A stretch of 64,000 bases of DNA from CABZJG01 sp902512685 (GCA_051201605.1 CP179201.1:3867434-3931433), one strand, 5' to 3'. Shown: positions 40,307 through 48,962, counted from the stretch's first letter. The notes: generated from the sequence alone by a model not told the origin. Translations and numbers: made by a program.

Positions 40307-41062
40307 CTATAGACGCTTTGCCAGTTTAACCAACTCTCTTTTTTGCAATTGTTTTTTTACGTCCACGCCTCGATCAGCTAGGCCCTCTTTTAATTCAAAC
40401 GCTGAGAGGGTTTCTATTTCAGCGTCCGTCATATTCATGAAATTCAACTTTCGTTTTACAGGCGCGTTGATAGGACCAAATGCACTTTTGATTTGAAAAC
40501 CAAAGTCCGATGCGTATTTATCCATAAAATATTCAAGGAACGTGTTTATACTGATCCGCACTCTAGGATCATGCCTCATATATTTTTGGGAGGTGTCAAG
40601 CGTCTCGACCATGAGTTTGATCCATCGCTCTGCGCCTTTTTCATTCATGAGCTGAAACGCGTTATGCTGATGATGGAAATTTAGCCTGAATTCGGCACCA
40701 TGATATTTTAATCCGCCGCCCATGGCATCAAGCCACATCGCCGATTGTGTCCTGACATGATGAGGTTCATCGCCAACACGTGCAAACACCATTCGAAACC
40801 AATCTTTTTCTTGATAGACTCGTCGATAAAAATTTTGAACTATTATAACGATACGTTTTTGTCCAAGTACAGAATACAACTGCCAGAATTGGATGGGTTT
40901 TGAAGAGTTATTGGGCGCGGAAAGGGACACAATATCTTGCATCCGATACGCTGTAGACGGAAGAATTTTTTTGTCTATGGCCTTAGCAATATAGGCGTGC
41001 CGAATTTTCTCAGTCATATACCCATAGCTGGGCTCATATGAGGGGTAATTCGTCTTCGACAT
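40307..41062 (-). CDS. Truncated-haemoglobin-like protein with SAP-like C-terminal tail
   Basis: 251 aa. Residues about 60-185 fit a truncated globin: FYRRVYQEKDWFRMVFARVG (B/C-helix region), then GGGLKYHGAEFRLNFHHQH with the likely haem His in the HHQH cluster, then FQLMNEKGAERWIKLMVETL. Such proteins bind oxygen or nitric oxide. The N-terminal 55 residues are unrecognised. The tail (about 211-251, MTDAEIETLSAFELKEGLAD and the rest) looks like a SAP helix-extension-helix motif, usually nucleic-acid binding. The combination is unusual. It lies between the glutamate-synthase-like and hydroquinone reductase genes. Confidence 0.65.
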   Translation of the reverse strand: MSKTNYPSYEPSYGYMTEKIRHAYIAKAIDKKILPSTAYRMQDIVSLSAPNNSSKPIQFWQLYSVLGQKRIVIIVQNFYRRVYQEKDWFRMVFARVGDEPHHVRTQSAMWLDAMGGGLKYHGAEFRLNFHHQHNAFQLMNEKGAERWIKLMVETLDTSQKYMRHDPRVRISINTFLEYFMDKYASDFGFQIKSAFGPINAPVKRKLNFMNMTDAEIETLSAFELKEGLADRGVDVKKQLQKRELVKLAKRL

Positions 41063-41122
41063 TATACAGTCTTCATTATGCTGATTTTTGGTGGTGCCTC
41101 GGGGTTGGCCTTGTGATGCCAG

Positions 41123-42670
41123 TTAATTTTCCCAAGCCACACCCGCAAACCCAATACCGCTGAGGTCAGCCATTTCACGATGCCATGTTGTGATATCCCG
41201 CTGCGTGAACTGCGCTAAATCGCTGTGACCGCAAGCGCGGGCCAAAACCTGCATCAATGCCACACTTGCACCGAAAAAGCGGGCGAGTTTTTCAGCGCTC
41301 ACTTGCACATTCAAGCGTTTGCGCAGTTCAGGTTTTTGCGTCGCGACCCCAACAGGGCAATTGTTCGAATTACACATTCTGGCCGCAATACAACCGACCG
41401 CCTGCATGGCTGAGTTTGACACCGCAATTGCATCGGCCCCTAAGGCCATGGCTTTCGCGAAATCCTCCGCAACGCGCAAACCTCCGGTAATCACAAGCGT
41501 GACGTCACGTCCAGTTTTTGCATCTAGGTGGCGGCGCGCGCGCGCAAGGGCAGGAATGGTGGGAACAGAAATATGATCGCGGAAAATTAGAGGCGCCGCG
41601 CCTGTTCCACCGCCTCGATCATCAAGAATTATATAGTCTGCGCCCGCTTCAAGCGCGAAGTCGATGTCATCTTCGATATGATTAGCGGACAATTTAAAAC
41701 CAATAGGTATACCACCTGAACGTTCCCGAACTTCGTCGCCCAACTTTCGAAAGTCGGCAGGCGTATGAAGGTCGGGAAAAGTGGCGGGCGAAATTGCGTC
41801 TTGGCCCGATTTTAATCCGCGTACTTGGGCAATTTTCCCTTCAACCTTTTCCCCCGGCAAATGCCCCCCGGTACCCGTTTTGGCGCCCTGTCCCCCTTTG
41901 AAATGAAATGCCTGAACCTTTTCCACATGGGACAGGTTCCAGCCAAATTGTGCAGATGCCAATTCATAAAAATATCGGGAATTTTCCGCTTTTTCCTCCG
42001 CCAGCATACCCCCTTCGCCCGAGCATATGCCTGTTCCTGCCAATTCAGCGCCTTTGGCGAGTGCAATCTTCGCTTCTTCGGAAAGTGCGCCAAAACTCAT
42101 GTCTGAAACAAAAAGCGGAATATCGAGACTGAGCGGTTTTTGAGCGCGTGGGCCGATGGTGACGGATGTTGCAACGGGCACATCATCTAGCAGCGGCTTT
42201 TTTGCCATTTGTGCTGTCAATATTTGAATATCATCCCAATGGGGCAGTTCGGCACGTGGTACGCCCATCGATTCCATTTCACCGTGATGTCCCAATTTTG
42301 ACAACCCATAGTGCGCCAGTTCATGTATCCGCGCGACGGTTGGTTCGTCTTGCGTGGGAGTTGCAGAAGGTATAGTTTGCTGTGATTTTTGAAACGGGGT
42401 TGAATCGCTAACTTCCAAATGCCCAAGGCTGGCATGGCTGCCATCACAATAGGGTGCGTTTGCACTTGCTTTGCACTGACACAGCGCCGCACTTGCTGAT
42501 TTGTCCGCTGTGAACTTTAACGAGGTAATTTCGGTGCCGCGGTGTGAGCCATCGCAAAAGGGCTGGCTGGCTGATCGCCCACAACGACACCAAAAGTAGT
42601 TTTTGCCTTCCTCTAAGTCGACTTTGGTCGGCTTTTTTCCCGCTATAATCGGTGTGATTTGGTTGTCCAT
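41123..42670 (-). CDS. FMN-binding glutamate-synthase-like protein with two N-terminal CDGSH iron-sulfur domains
   Basis: 515 aa. Two CDGSH motifs come first: CRCGRSASQPFCDGSH (Cys28, Cys30, Cys39, His43) and CQCKASANAPYCDGSH (Cys64, Cys66, Cys75, His79), each able to hold a 2Fe-2S cluster. A glutamate-synthase central domain follows: FVSDMSFGALSEEAKIALA, GTGICSGEGGM, FKGGQGAKTGTGGHLPG, ILDDRGGGTGAAP, and the cysteine cluster CNSNNCPVGVATQ. It lacks the amidotransferase half. It probably transfers electrons between the clusters and FMN; the substrate is unknown. Spacing of 20 bp from the upstream gene supports an operon. Confidence 0.88.
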   Translation of the reverse strand: MDNQITPIIAGKKPTKVDLEEGKNYFWCRCGRSASQPFCDGSHRGTEITSLKFTADKSASAALCQCKASANAPYCDGSHASLGHLEVSDSTPFQKSQQTIPSATPTQDEPTVARIHELAHYGLSKLGHHGEMESMGVPRAELPHWDDIQILTAQMAKKPLLDDVPVATSVTIGPRAQKPLSLDIPLFVSDMSFGALSEEAKIALAKGAELAGTGICSGEGGMLAEEKAENSRYFYELASAQFGWNLSHVEKVQAFHFKGGQGAKTGTGGHLPGEKVEGKIAQVRGLKSGQDAISPATFPDLHTPADFRKLGDEVRERSGGIPIGFKLSANHIEDDIDFALEAGADYIILDDRGGGTGAAPLIFRDHISVPTIPALARARRHLDAKTGRDVTLVITGGLRVAEDFAKAMALGADAIAVSNSAMQAVGCIAARMCNSNNCPVGVATQKPELRKRLNVQVSAEKLARFFGASVALMQVLARACGHSDLAQFTQRDITTWHREMADLSGIGFAGVAWEN

Positions 42671-42690
42671 TTTAGTTCCAATCTGCGCAA

Positions 42691-43662
42691 TTAGCCTCGG
42701 TTGTGAGGTAAAGAAAAGTCAATTTCGGGACCAAGCGGGACTACCCGAGATGGATTTATCGAAGTATGGCTTTCGTAATAATGCCGTTTGATATGCTCCA
42801 TATTAACTGTTCTGGAGATACCGGGCTGTTGATAAAGATCACGTAGGTAATTCGACAAATTCGGATAATCGGCAATCCGACGAATATTACACTTGAAGTG
42901 GCCAACATAGACCGGATCAAACCGGATCAGGGTGGTGAACAACCGCCAGTCTGCTTCGGTAATCTGCGCACCAGTTAGATAGCGTTTTCGAGACAAGATA
43001 TCTTCAAGCCAGTCTAGAGTATCAAACAGGGGCGTGATTGCTTCTTCATAGGCTGCTTGTGTTGTCGCAAACCCGCAGCGATAGACGCCGTTGTTCACAG
43101 TGGTGTAAATGCGGTCATTCAAGGCATCAATTTCCGATCGCAAATGTTCAGGGTAATAATCCTCTTGCGCCGCTCCAACCTCATCAAAAGCCGAATTGAA
43201 CATGCGGGTAATTTCTGGCGATTCGTTTGAAACAATGGTTTTTGTCTGCTTGTCCCAAAGCACCGGCACGGTTACACGGCCCGAATAGTCAGGCTTGGCT
43301 TGGGTATAAACCTGATGCAAAAACTGCGCCCCATTTACCGTATCTGGCACAACACCATCGCCAACATCAAAGGTCCAACCGTTCTCGGCCATATACCAAT
43401 GAACAATGGACACCGAAATCATCTTCTCAAGCCCTTTGAGCGCCTGCAAAATCAAAGTACGGTGGGCCCAGGGACAAGCTAAAGAAACATAAAGATGATA
43501 GCGTCCCGGCTCGGCTTTAAAACCGCCTTTTCCGCTTGGCCCTGCCGCTCCATCGGCCGTGATCCAATTGCGAAACTGTGGTGCTTTTCGCACGAAACGG
43601 CCATTTGTTGATTTGGTGTCATACCATTGATCAACCCATTTTCCTTCTTGAAGTAAACCCAT
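42691..43662 (-). CDS. Glutathionyl-hydroquinone reductase (Xi-class GST), CPWA type
   Basis: 323 aa. The motif LACPWAHRTLILQALKGLE (Cys63-Pro-Trp-Ala66) is the canonical one for this family. It is followed by VPVLWDKQTKTIVSNESPEI and DALNDRIYTTVNNGVYRCGF. It reduces glutathionyl-hydroquinones formed from quinones and glutathione. It is a paralogue of the gene at 39221 in the same operon. The start codon is 15 bp after pirin and its stop is 20 bp before the CDGSH fusion gene. Confidence 0.92.
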   Translation of the reverse strand: MGLLQEGKWVDQWYDTKSTNGRFVRKAPQFRNWITADGAAGPSGKGGFKAEPGRYHLYVSLACPWAHRTLILQALKGLEKMISVSIVHWYMAENGWTFDVGDGVVPDTVNGAQFLHQVYTQAKPDYSGRVTVPVLWDKQTKTIVSNESPEITRMFNSAFDEVGAAQEDYYPEHLRSEIDALNDRIYTTVNNGVYRCGFATTQAAYEEAITPLFDTLDWLEDILSRKRYLTGAQITEADWRLFTTLIRFDPVYVGHFKCNIRRIADYPNLSNYLRDLYQQPGISRTVNMEHIKRHYYESHTSINPSRVVPLGPEIDFSLPHNRG

Positions 43663-43677
43663 CTTGAAATCCTTGGT

Positions 43678-44592
43678 TTAGTGGTCTTTTGGTTTGATAA
43701 AGCGGTTGTTGCGAAGATCCGTAAAAGCTTGATGTAATTCTTCGCGTGTGTTCATCACAATCGGGCCGTGCCACGCGACAGGCTCTTGTATGGGAGTTCC
43801 AGCCACCAATAAAAACCGGATGCCTTCTGGCCCAGCTTGCACAACAATCTCATCCCCAGTTCCAAATTGTACCAACGTCCGGTTGCCCGACATATCACGT
43901 ATGTTTAACTCTTCACCGCGTACTTCTTTTTCCAAAAGAACCCCTTGCGGCGTTGAAGCGTCTGCAAATTTCCCTGCACCCTCGAAAATATAGGCGAATG
44001 TATTTCGGTAGGTATCAACCTTAAAGGCTTTACGCCGATTGGCGGGAACAGTGATATCAAGATAAAGGGGATCAGCCGCCACGCCATCTACGGGGCCACG
44101 TTGACCCCAAAATTCGCCAGTTATCACTTTGACCTGGGTGCCATCATCATCGATAATCTGCGGAATTTCCTTGCCCTGTACATCCTGATAACGCGGTGCG
44201 GTCATTTTAAGGCTACCCGGCAGGTTGGCCCATAGTTGAAAGCCATGCATTTGTCCGTTTACGTTACCGCTTGGCATTTCCTGATGCATGATGCCCGACC
44301 CTGCAGTCATCCATTGAATGTCTCCGGCCCCCAGTGTTCCACTATTGCCCAAGCTGTCACTGTGCTCAACTGAACCGCTTAGTACATATGTGATGGTTTC
44401 AATGCCGCGATGCGGATGCCACGGAAACCCGCCAGCATAAGCATCCGGAGTTTCGTTGCAAAAATCATCAAAAAGTAAAAATGGATCATGGGTTTTCGGT
44501 TTGTGAAACCCAAAAGCGCGATGCAGATGGACGCCAGCACCTTCTAAGGTTGGGCGCGCACTGCTTGTTGAAATAGCTGGCCTTAGCGACAT
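43678..44592 (-). CDS. Pirin family protein
   Basis: 304 aa bicupin. The pirin motifs are GVHLHRAFGF, DPFLLFDDFCNE, GFPWHPHRGIETITYVLSG (metal-binding His) and QWMTAGSGIMHQEMP. Pirins bind iron; some act as quercetin 2,3-dioxygenases and others as redox sensors. The start is ATG 44592 with GAGGAG 7 nt upstream. It is the first gene of the minus-strand redox operon and is divergent from the LysR gene, 213 bp away. Confidence 0.92.
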   Translation of the reverse strand: MSLRPAISTSSARPTLEGAGVHLHRAFGFHKPKTHDPFLLFDDFCNETPDAYAGGFPWHPHRGIETITYVLSGSVEHSDSLGNSGTLGAGDIQWMTAGSGIMHQEMPSGNVNGQMHGFQLWANLPGSLKMTAPRYQDVQGKEIPQIIDDDGTQVKVITGEFWGQRGPVDGVAADPLYLDITVPANRRKAFKVDTYRNTFAYIFEGAGKFADASTPQGVLLEKEVRGEELNIRDMSGNRTLVQFGTGDEIVVQAGPEGIRFLLVAGTPIQEPVAWHGPIVMNTREELHQAFTDLRNNRFIKPKDH

Positions 44593-44775
44593 GATCACAC
44601 TCCTCTATTTTTCCGTCTCATAGCAAATAATGCCCACTCGCAAGATTACGAGTTCCAATAATGAGAAAGCTCTGTTCGAAAAATTGTTCCACATTATGCC
44701 GTTTTGGTGATGGTTATGACCATTGATATTATTGTGTATGTCAGGTTTTTTTGATTAGAATAAGGATCATAAAAA

Positions 44776-44790
44776 AGAACCTTTTGTTCT
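44776..44790. promoter_or_regulatory. Inverted-repeat operator AGAAC-N5-GTTCT before the LysR gene
   Basis: AGAACCTTTTGTTCT, 15 bp before the LysR start codon and in the divergent region facing pirin. A further half-site AGAAC overlaps the ribosome site at 44798-44802. The same repeat occurs at 45741-45757. It is likely the binding site of the adjacent LysR regulator, with autoregulation. Confidence 0.65.
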
Positions 44791-44805
44791 AAAAAGGAGA
44801 ACATT

Positions 44806-45693
44806 ATGGGCCAAATAGAAGATTTACGGTTGTTCACACTGGTTGTGGAAAATCGGGGCATTTCAAAAGCTGCAGATAGGCTGAACATTGCAAAATCGGC
44901 CGTCAGCAGGCGCCTAAACCTAATGGAAGACCGGTATGCCGCCAAATTGATTGATCGCGCTCCGGGCCGTTGGGAGGTCACAGAAGTTGGGCGAGAGTTA
45001 TACCAACGCGCAACGCGGGCAGTAAATGATATTGAAGAAATTGAAGCAGACTTCAAAAGCACCCATGCCGATATTTCAGGCCCACTTACAATTTCTGTTC
45101 CCCGAGAATTTGGCATTTCTTTTCTTAGCCAAGTGCTGATTGATTTCAAAACCAAATACCCCCAAATACAACTCACCGCCGATTTTGACGATCGCATTAT
45201 TGACCTTGATCGAGAAAATTATGATTTTGCAGTTCGCGTCACGCCAAAAGTAGATGAAAAGCTTTTAGTCGAAAAAGTCGGAATGGTTCGGCATTACCTT
45301 TGTGCATCCCCAAACTACCTAAAGGAAAATAATGCTCCAAAAACACTTGATGATTTACAAACTCATAGGTTGCTTCATTTCGGAACTGCAAAACGCGGAA
45401 CGTGGCGCTTTAAACATGCAGATCGAAAAAAGGAAGAGGTGCATGAGTTTTCACCTGCTTTAAATAGCAATAGCGGCCAATTCTTGTTTAATGCGACTGT
45501 GCAAGGGCAAGGTATCGCAAATTTGCCAGATTTTATTTTAGGAAACGCTTTTGAAACGGGCCAGCTTATAAAGCTTTTGCCCCAATACCAAATTGCAGAT
45601 TACTTCATTTGTTTGCTGCGCTCGGAAAACCGGCGCATTAATCGCCGCATGCGTATGTTTTCGCAAGAAATAATAGCTGCCTGTAATCACTAG
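44806..45693 (+). CDS. LysR-family transcriptional regulator
   Basis: 295 aa. The N-terminal helix-turn-helix is VVENRGISKAADRLNIAKSA followed by VSRRLNLMEDR, and the effector domain begins at about residue 90 (ISGPLTISVPREFGISFL). AAAAGGAGA precedes the ATG. It is divergent from the pirin-led operon and followed by cytochrome b561. Shared inverted repeats at both promoters suggest it controls all of these genes, perhaps in response to quinones or another electrophile; that inducer is a guess. Confidence 0.92.
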   Translation: MGQIEDLRLFTLVVENRGISKAADRLNIAKSAVSRRLNLMEDRYAAKLIDRAPGRWEVTEVGRELYQRATRAVNDIEEIEADFKSTHADISGPLTISVPREFGISFLSQVLIDFKTKYPQIQLTADFDDRIIDLDRENYDFAVRVTPKVDEKLLVEKVGMVRHYLCASPNYLKENNAPKTLDDLQTHRLLHFGTAKRGTWRFKHADRKKEEVHEFSPALNSNSGQFLFNATVQGQGIANLPDFILGNAFETGQLIKLLPQYQIADYFICLLRSENRRINRRMRMFSQEIIAACNH

Positions 45694-45740
45694 TACGGTC
45701 AAGCCGAACTCGTGCTGTTGGCACTATAGGTTTTCATTTT

Positions 45741-45757
45741 TAGAACTTGCGGTTCTA
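45741..45757 (+). promoter_or_regulatory. Inverted-repeat operator TAGAAC-N5-GTTCTA before cytochrome b561
   Basis: TAGAACTTGCGGTTCTA, a perfect repeat with 6-bp arms, 74 bp before the b561 start codon. It has the same arms and spacing as the site at 44776-44790, so it is likely bound by the same LysR protein. Confidence 0.65.
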
Positions 45758-45831
45758 AAGTCTATATCTGGTCAAAATAATTGGAATAGTGGAGCTTTGC
45801 GGCAGTTCATAAACGTCAAATAGGGTTTTTT

Positions 45832-46398
45832 ATGCTGACTGTTTCACGCAAAGACTATGGTTCAATCGCTAAACTATTTCATTGGGGTCTTGCTGCTCTG
45901 ATCCTTTGGCAGCTCTTAACAGGTGTCAATCTTCACGGGATGGAGTTCTCGGCGCAAAAAGCTAAGTTCATCTGGTTTCATCAAGTTATCGGAACCTTGA
46001 TTTTTTCATTAATCACACTTCGGCTTATTTGGCGTTTCTACAATCGCCCTAAATTTGAAGAGACTTTACCAAAGCTGCATAAATGGGGCTCAAAAATCGT
46101 GCATTTTCTCCTGTACGCGCTGTGCTTATGGCTGCCTATACAAGGATCTTTAATGACTTGGTCTGGTGGATTTGATGTTTACTTGGTGGGTTTAATAAAA
46201 ATCCCAGCTCTTGTTGCAGAAAATAAAGAAATGTACCCAACGTTTGTGTCATTCCATTATGCGACTGCCATGGCACTATTAAGCCTTACTTTGATCCACA
46301 TAGCTGCGGGTTTGTATCACCGTTTCATCGCCAAAGACGCGCATGGCGTTTGGAAGCGAATGGCTATTTCGTTTCAAAAACCACAGTCCGGTAAATGA
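45832..46398 (+). CDS. Cytochrome b561 (membrane dihaem b)
   Basis: 188 aa with four membrane helices. Histidines sit in KLFHWGLAALILWQLLTG, FIWFHQVIGTLIFSLITLRL, KIVHFLLYALCLWLPI and HYATAMALLSLTLIHIAAGL, the pattern for two haem b groups. Bacterial b561 proteins move electrons between the quinone pool and periplasmic acceptors such as superoxide. The upstream LysR-type operator ties it to the redox island. Confidence 0.9.
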   Translation: MLTVSRKDYGSIAKLFHWGLAALILWQLLTGVNLHGMEFSAQKAKFIWFHQVIGTLIFSLITLRLIWRFYNRPKFEETLPKLHKWGSKIVHFLLYALCLWLPIQGSLMTWSGGFDVYLVGLIKIPALVAENKEMYPTFVSFHYATAMALLSLTLIHIAAGLYHRFIAKDAHGVWKRMAISFQKPQSGK

Positions 46399-46612
46399 AA
46401 TCCAATCTTAGGGTGCCCAAAAGCAGTCGTTCCTAAAAAGTAAGAAATGGCAATCGGACAAGGCTATATGCCAACTTCTCAAAAATTAAGGAGTGTGGCA
46501 CAACGTGAAACTGTTCAACTTCCGTGCATAATCCACATGGGCGCACGTGAAGTTTTTTTGAGCACGCCGCAGAGCAGTATTGTGCGATCAAGTAAAAAGA
46601 ATAGAAATATAA

Positions 46613-46689
46613 TGGCGGCCCCTGAAGGACTCGAACCCTCAACCTGCCGATTAGAAGTCGGCTGCTCTATCCAGTTGAGCTAAGGGGCC
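46613..46689 (-). tRNA. tRNA-Arg (TCT)
   Basis: A 77-nt cloverleaf on the minus strand: GGCCCCTTAGCTCAACTGGA at the 5' end, anticodon loop CTTCTAA with TCT, T-loop GGTTCGAGTCC, acceptor AGGGGCC-G and encoded CCA. It is isolated, between b561 and a P450. Confidence 0.95.
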
Positions 46690-46823
46690 GCAAGTACATG
46701 ATGCCTGATAAACCGATTACGAACGGAATTCAAAACCTAAAACTAAAGTTTTTAATTTTGTTTGCTATTAACTGATCGATTGGTGCAAGCTTTGCAAAAG
46801 ACACGTACCAAAGGCACTCGGCA

Positions 46824-47987
46824 ATGTCACATCCCCCAGTTTTTGATCTTGATCCGGATGTATTTCATGCCGATCCTTATCCGATTCTTAAAAAAATGCG
46901 CGCCCAAACGCCAATTGCTTTTGTGCCGGCTCTTAATGCTGTTTTGGTCACCCGCCGCGATGACATTTTTACCCTCGAAAAACGTATTGATATCTTTTCA
47001 TCGGATCAACCTGACGGTTTGATGACGAAATTAATGGGACAAAATATGATGCGTAAAGATGGCGCTGAACATTTGGCCGAGCGCAAAGCCATATTTCCAA
47101 CAGTTTCACCAAAGAGCGTTCAAAACGTTTGGCGCACAGCATTTGAGCATGCCACAAATGCTGTGCTTGATCGCATTATTCCAAACAGTCAGACCGATTT
47201 GGTCACTGATTTTGCCATGCCAGTTTCGGCAGAAGCTCTCAAAGCAATGACCGGCCTTGTGAATATGAGCTGGCAAGAAATGGACCGGGTCAGTCAAGGT
47301 ATGATCGACGGGTGCGCCAATTATTCAGCAGACCCGCAAGTGGAAGCCCGATGCAACGATTGCACCACATCGATAGATCGCCACATCGATGAAAGAATGG
47401 CATCCGGATTTCTTGAAGATGATCTTTCATTGCTGGCCGTGCAGCTCCGTGCCGGCTTAAGCCTAGAGCAAAGCAGAGCAAATATAAAACTGGCAATTTC
47501 AGGAGGCCAAAATGAACCCCGCGATGCAATTGCAGGTCTTGTTTGGGCATTATTAAAGCACCCAAACCATCTTGCTGATCTTCTCAGCGGCGCACTTAGC
47601 CACTTACAAGTCTTTGAGGAATACTGCCGCTGGATTTCCCCCATTGGAATGTCACCGCGCAGAGTGGCAAGAGCCTATAGTTACAAAGGCTTAGAATTCC
47701 GCCCTGAGCAAAGGGTATTTTTCATGTTTGGATCAGGAAATCGTGACGAATCTGTTTTTGCAAAACCAGACGTGTTTGACCCTTATCAAGACAGCTCAAA
47801 AGCTATTGCATTTGGCGCTGGTCCACATTTTTGTGCCGGGGCATGGGCCAGCAAATGTCTTATTGCCGAAGTTGCGATGCCAATGCTTCTCAGCCGGTTT
47901 TCTAACATAAAAATTACTGGCCCAGTTGAATTTTCTGGCTGGGCATTTCGCGGGCCAGCATCGGTTCCAGTGGCGTGGAAAGACTAG
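46824..47987 (+). CDS. Cytochrome P450 (second type)
   Basis: 387 aa. The haem motif is FGAGPHFCAG (Cys about residue 337) and ExxR is EEYCR. The I-helix reads LAISGGQNEPRDAIAG, in which the usual acid-threonine pair is replaced by NEP. This points to unusual oxygen activation or a distinct reaction class. It is unrelated in detail to the P450 at 15556. No ferredoxin gene is adjacent. It may be read through into pgsA, which follows after 62 bp. Confidence 0.9.
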   Translation: MSHPPVFDLDPDVFHADPYPILKKMRAQTPIAFVPALNAVLVTRRDDIFTLEKRIDIFSSDQPDGLMTKLMGQNMMRKDGAEHLAERKAIFPTVSPKSVQNVWRTAFEHATNAVLDRIIPNSQTDLVTDFAMPVSAEALKAMTGLVNMSWQEMDRVSQGMIDGCANYSADPQVEARCNDCTTSIDRHIDERMASGFLEDDLSLLAVQLRAGLSLEQSRANIKLAISGGQNEPRDAIAGLVWALLKHPNHLADLLSGALSHLQVFEEYCRWISPIGMSPRRVARAYSYKGLEFRPEQRVFFMFGSGNRDESVFAKPDVFDPYQDSSKAIAFGAGPHFCAGAWASKCLIAEVAMPMLLSRFSNIKITGPVEFSGWAFRGPASVPVAWKD

Positions 47988-48049
47988 ATGTTTATATTTT
48001 TTATCCGGATTCACTTTTACTTGGTCAGAAGATTGTTTAGAGCTTTTCT

Positions 48050-48718
48050 ATGATGTGGACTATTCCAAATATACTGACTGTCCTGAGGTTGTTGGCGGCG
48101 CCAGGTGTAGCGGTGATGTTTTTGTATTTTACACGGCCCTACGCTGATTGGTTCGCGCTTTTATTGTTTGTTGCTGCCGCCATTACAGACTGGTTTGATG
48201 GGTTTCTGGCGCGGGCCTGGAAACAGGAAACAAAACTGGGAACAATGCTGGATCCAATTGCCGATAAAGCCATGGTTGTCATCGCTTTGATGATAATTGT
48301 CGGTTACTCAAGTATGTCACCATGGTTGGTTTTGCCGGCCACAGTGATTTTGTTTCGAGAAGTGTTCATATCCGGACTGCGCGAATTTCTGGGGGATACA
48401 GCCGGTACTCTTAAAGTCACTGTTTTGGCGAAATGGAAAACCACCGCCCAGATGGTGGCCATTTCCTTTCTGTTCTCTCAAGGTGTCTTTGAGCATTATC
48501 TAATCATGTCATCTATTGGCATGGATCAAGAGGCAATTACCTCTGTTTTAGATGGGGGCGTCAATGACGATATAGGGCTGCGTTGGAAATTCAATGCGAT
48601 GGTATGGTCCGGAAATATTGGTGTTGGCTTGCTCTGGGTTGCAGCGGCTTTGACCTTAATCACCGGGTTTGACTATTTCGCAAAGTCATTGCCCTTTTTA
48701 AAGGATGACGGTTCATGA
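48050..48718 (+). CDS. pgsA: CDP-diacylglycerol-glycerol-3-phosphate 3-phosphatidyltransferase
   Basis: 222 aa membrane enzyme. The CDP-alcohol phosphotransferase motif is complete (DWFDGFLARAWKQETKLG followed by TMLDPIADK), with several membrane helices. It makes phosphatidylglycerol phosphate for membrane lipid synthesis. ATG is at 48050 or 48053. Its stop overlaps the moaD start as ATGA, a common arrangement in this order. Confidence 0.93.
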   Translation: MMWTIPNILTVLRLLAAPGVAVMFLYFTRPYADWFALLLFVAAAITDWFDGFLARAWKQETKLGTMLDPIADKAMVVIALMIIVGYSSMSPWLVLPATVILFREVFISGLREFLGDTAGTLKVTVLAKWKTTAQMVAISFLFSQGVFEHYLIMSSIGMDQEAITSVLDGGVNDDIGLRWKFNAMVWSGNIGVGLLWVAAALTLITGFDYFAKSLPFLKDDGS

Positions 48719-48960
48719 GAGTGCTTTACTTTGCCTGGCTCAGGGAACGTATTGGAGTGCCCGCCGAAGATATCGAGACAGCAGCAGAAACCATTGAAGA
48801 CCTCGTTCTAGAACTTAGCAATCGCACGCCGCGCTATAAGGCCGCTTTTTCCGATCTTAGTGCTGTGCGCTGTGCACTTGATCAAAACCTTGTATCGTTT
48901 GACACACCATTAGGTCATGCAAGAGAGGTTGCATTTTTTCCACCCATGACAGGCGGCTGA
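48715..48960 (+). CDS. moaD: Molybdopterin synthase sulfur-carrier subunit MoaD
   Basis: 81 aa with a ubiquitin-like fold. It begins MRVLYFAWLRERIG and ends FFPPMTGG, with the C-terminal Gly-Gly that carries the thiocarboxylate. It overlaps pgsA by 4 bp and is followed by moaE after 2 bp. Confidence 0.95.
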   Translation: MRVLYFAWLRERIGVPAEDIETAAETIEDLVLELSNRTPRYKAAFSDLSAVRCALDQNLVSFDTPLGHAREVAFFPPMTGG

Positions 48961-48962
48961 TA

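Noticed and set aside
46433..46642. Small frame overlapping the tRNA-Arg gene
   Set aside because: It runs into the tRNA, lacks a ribosome site and looks random.
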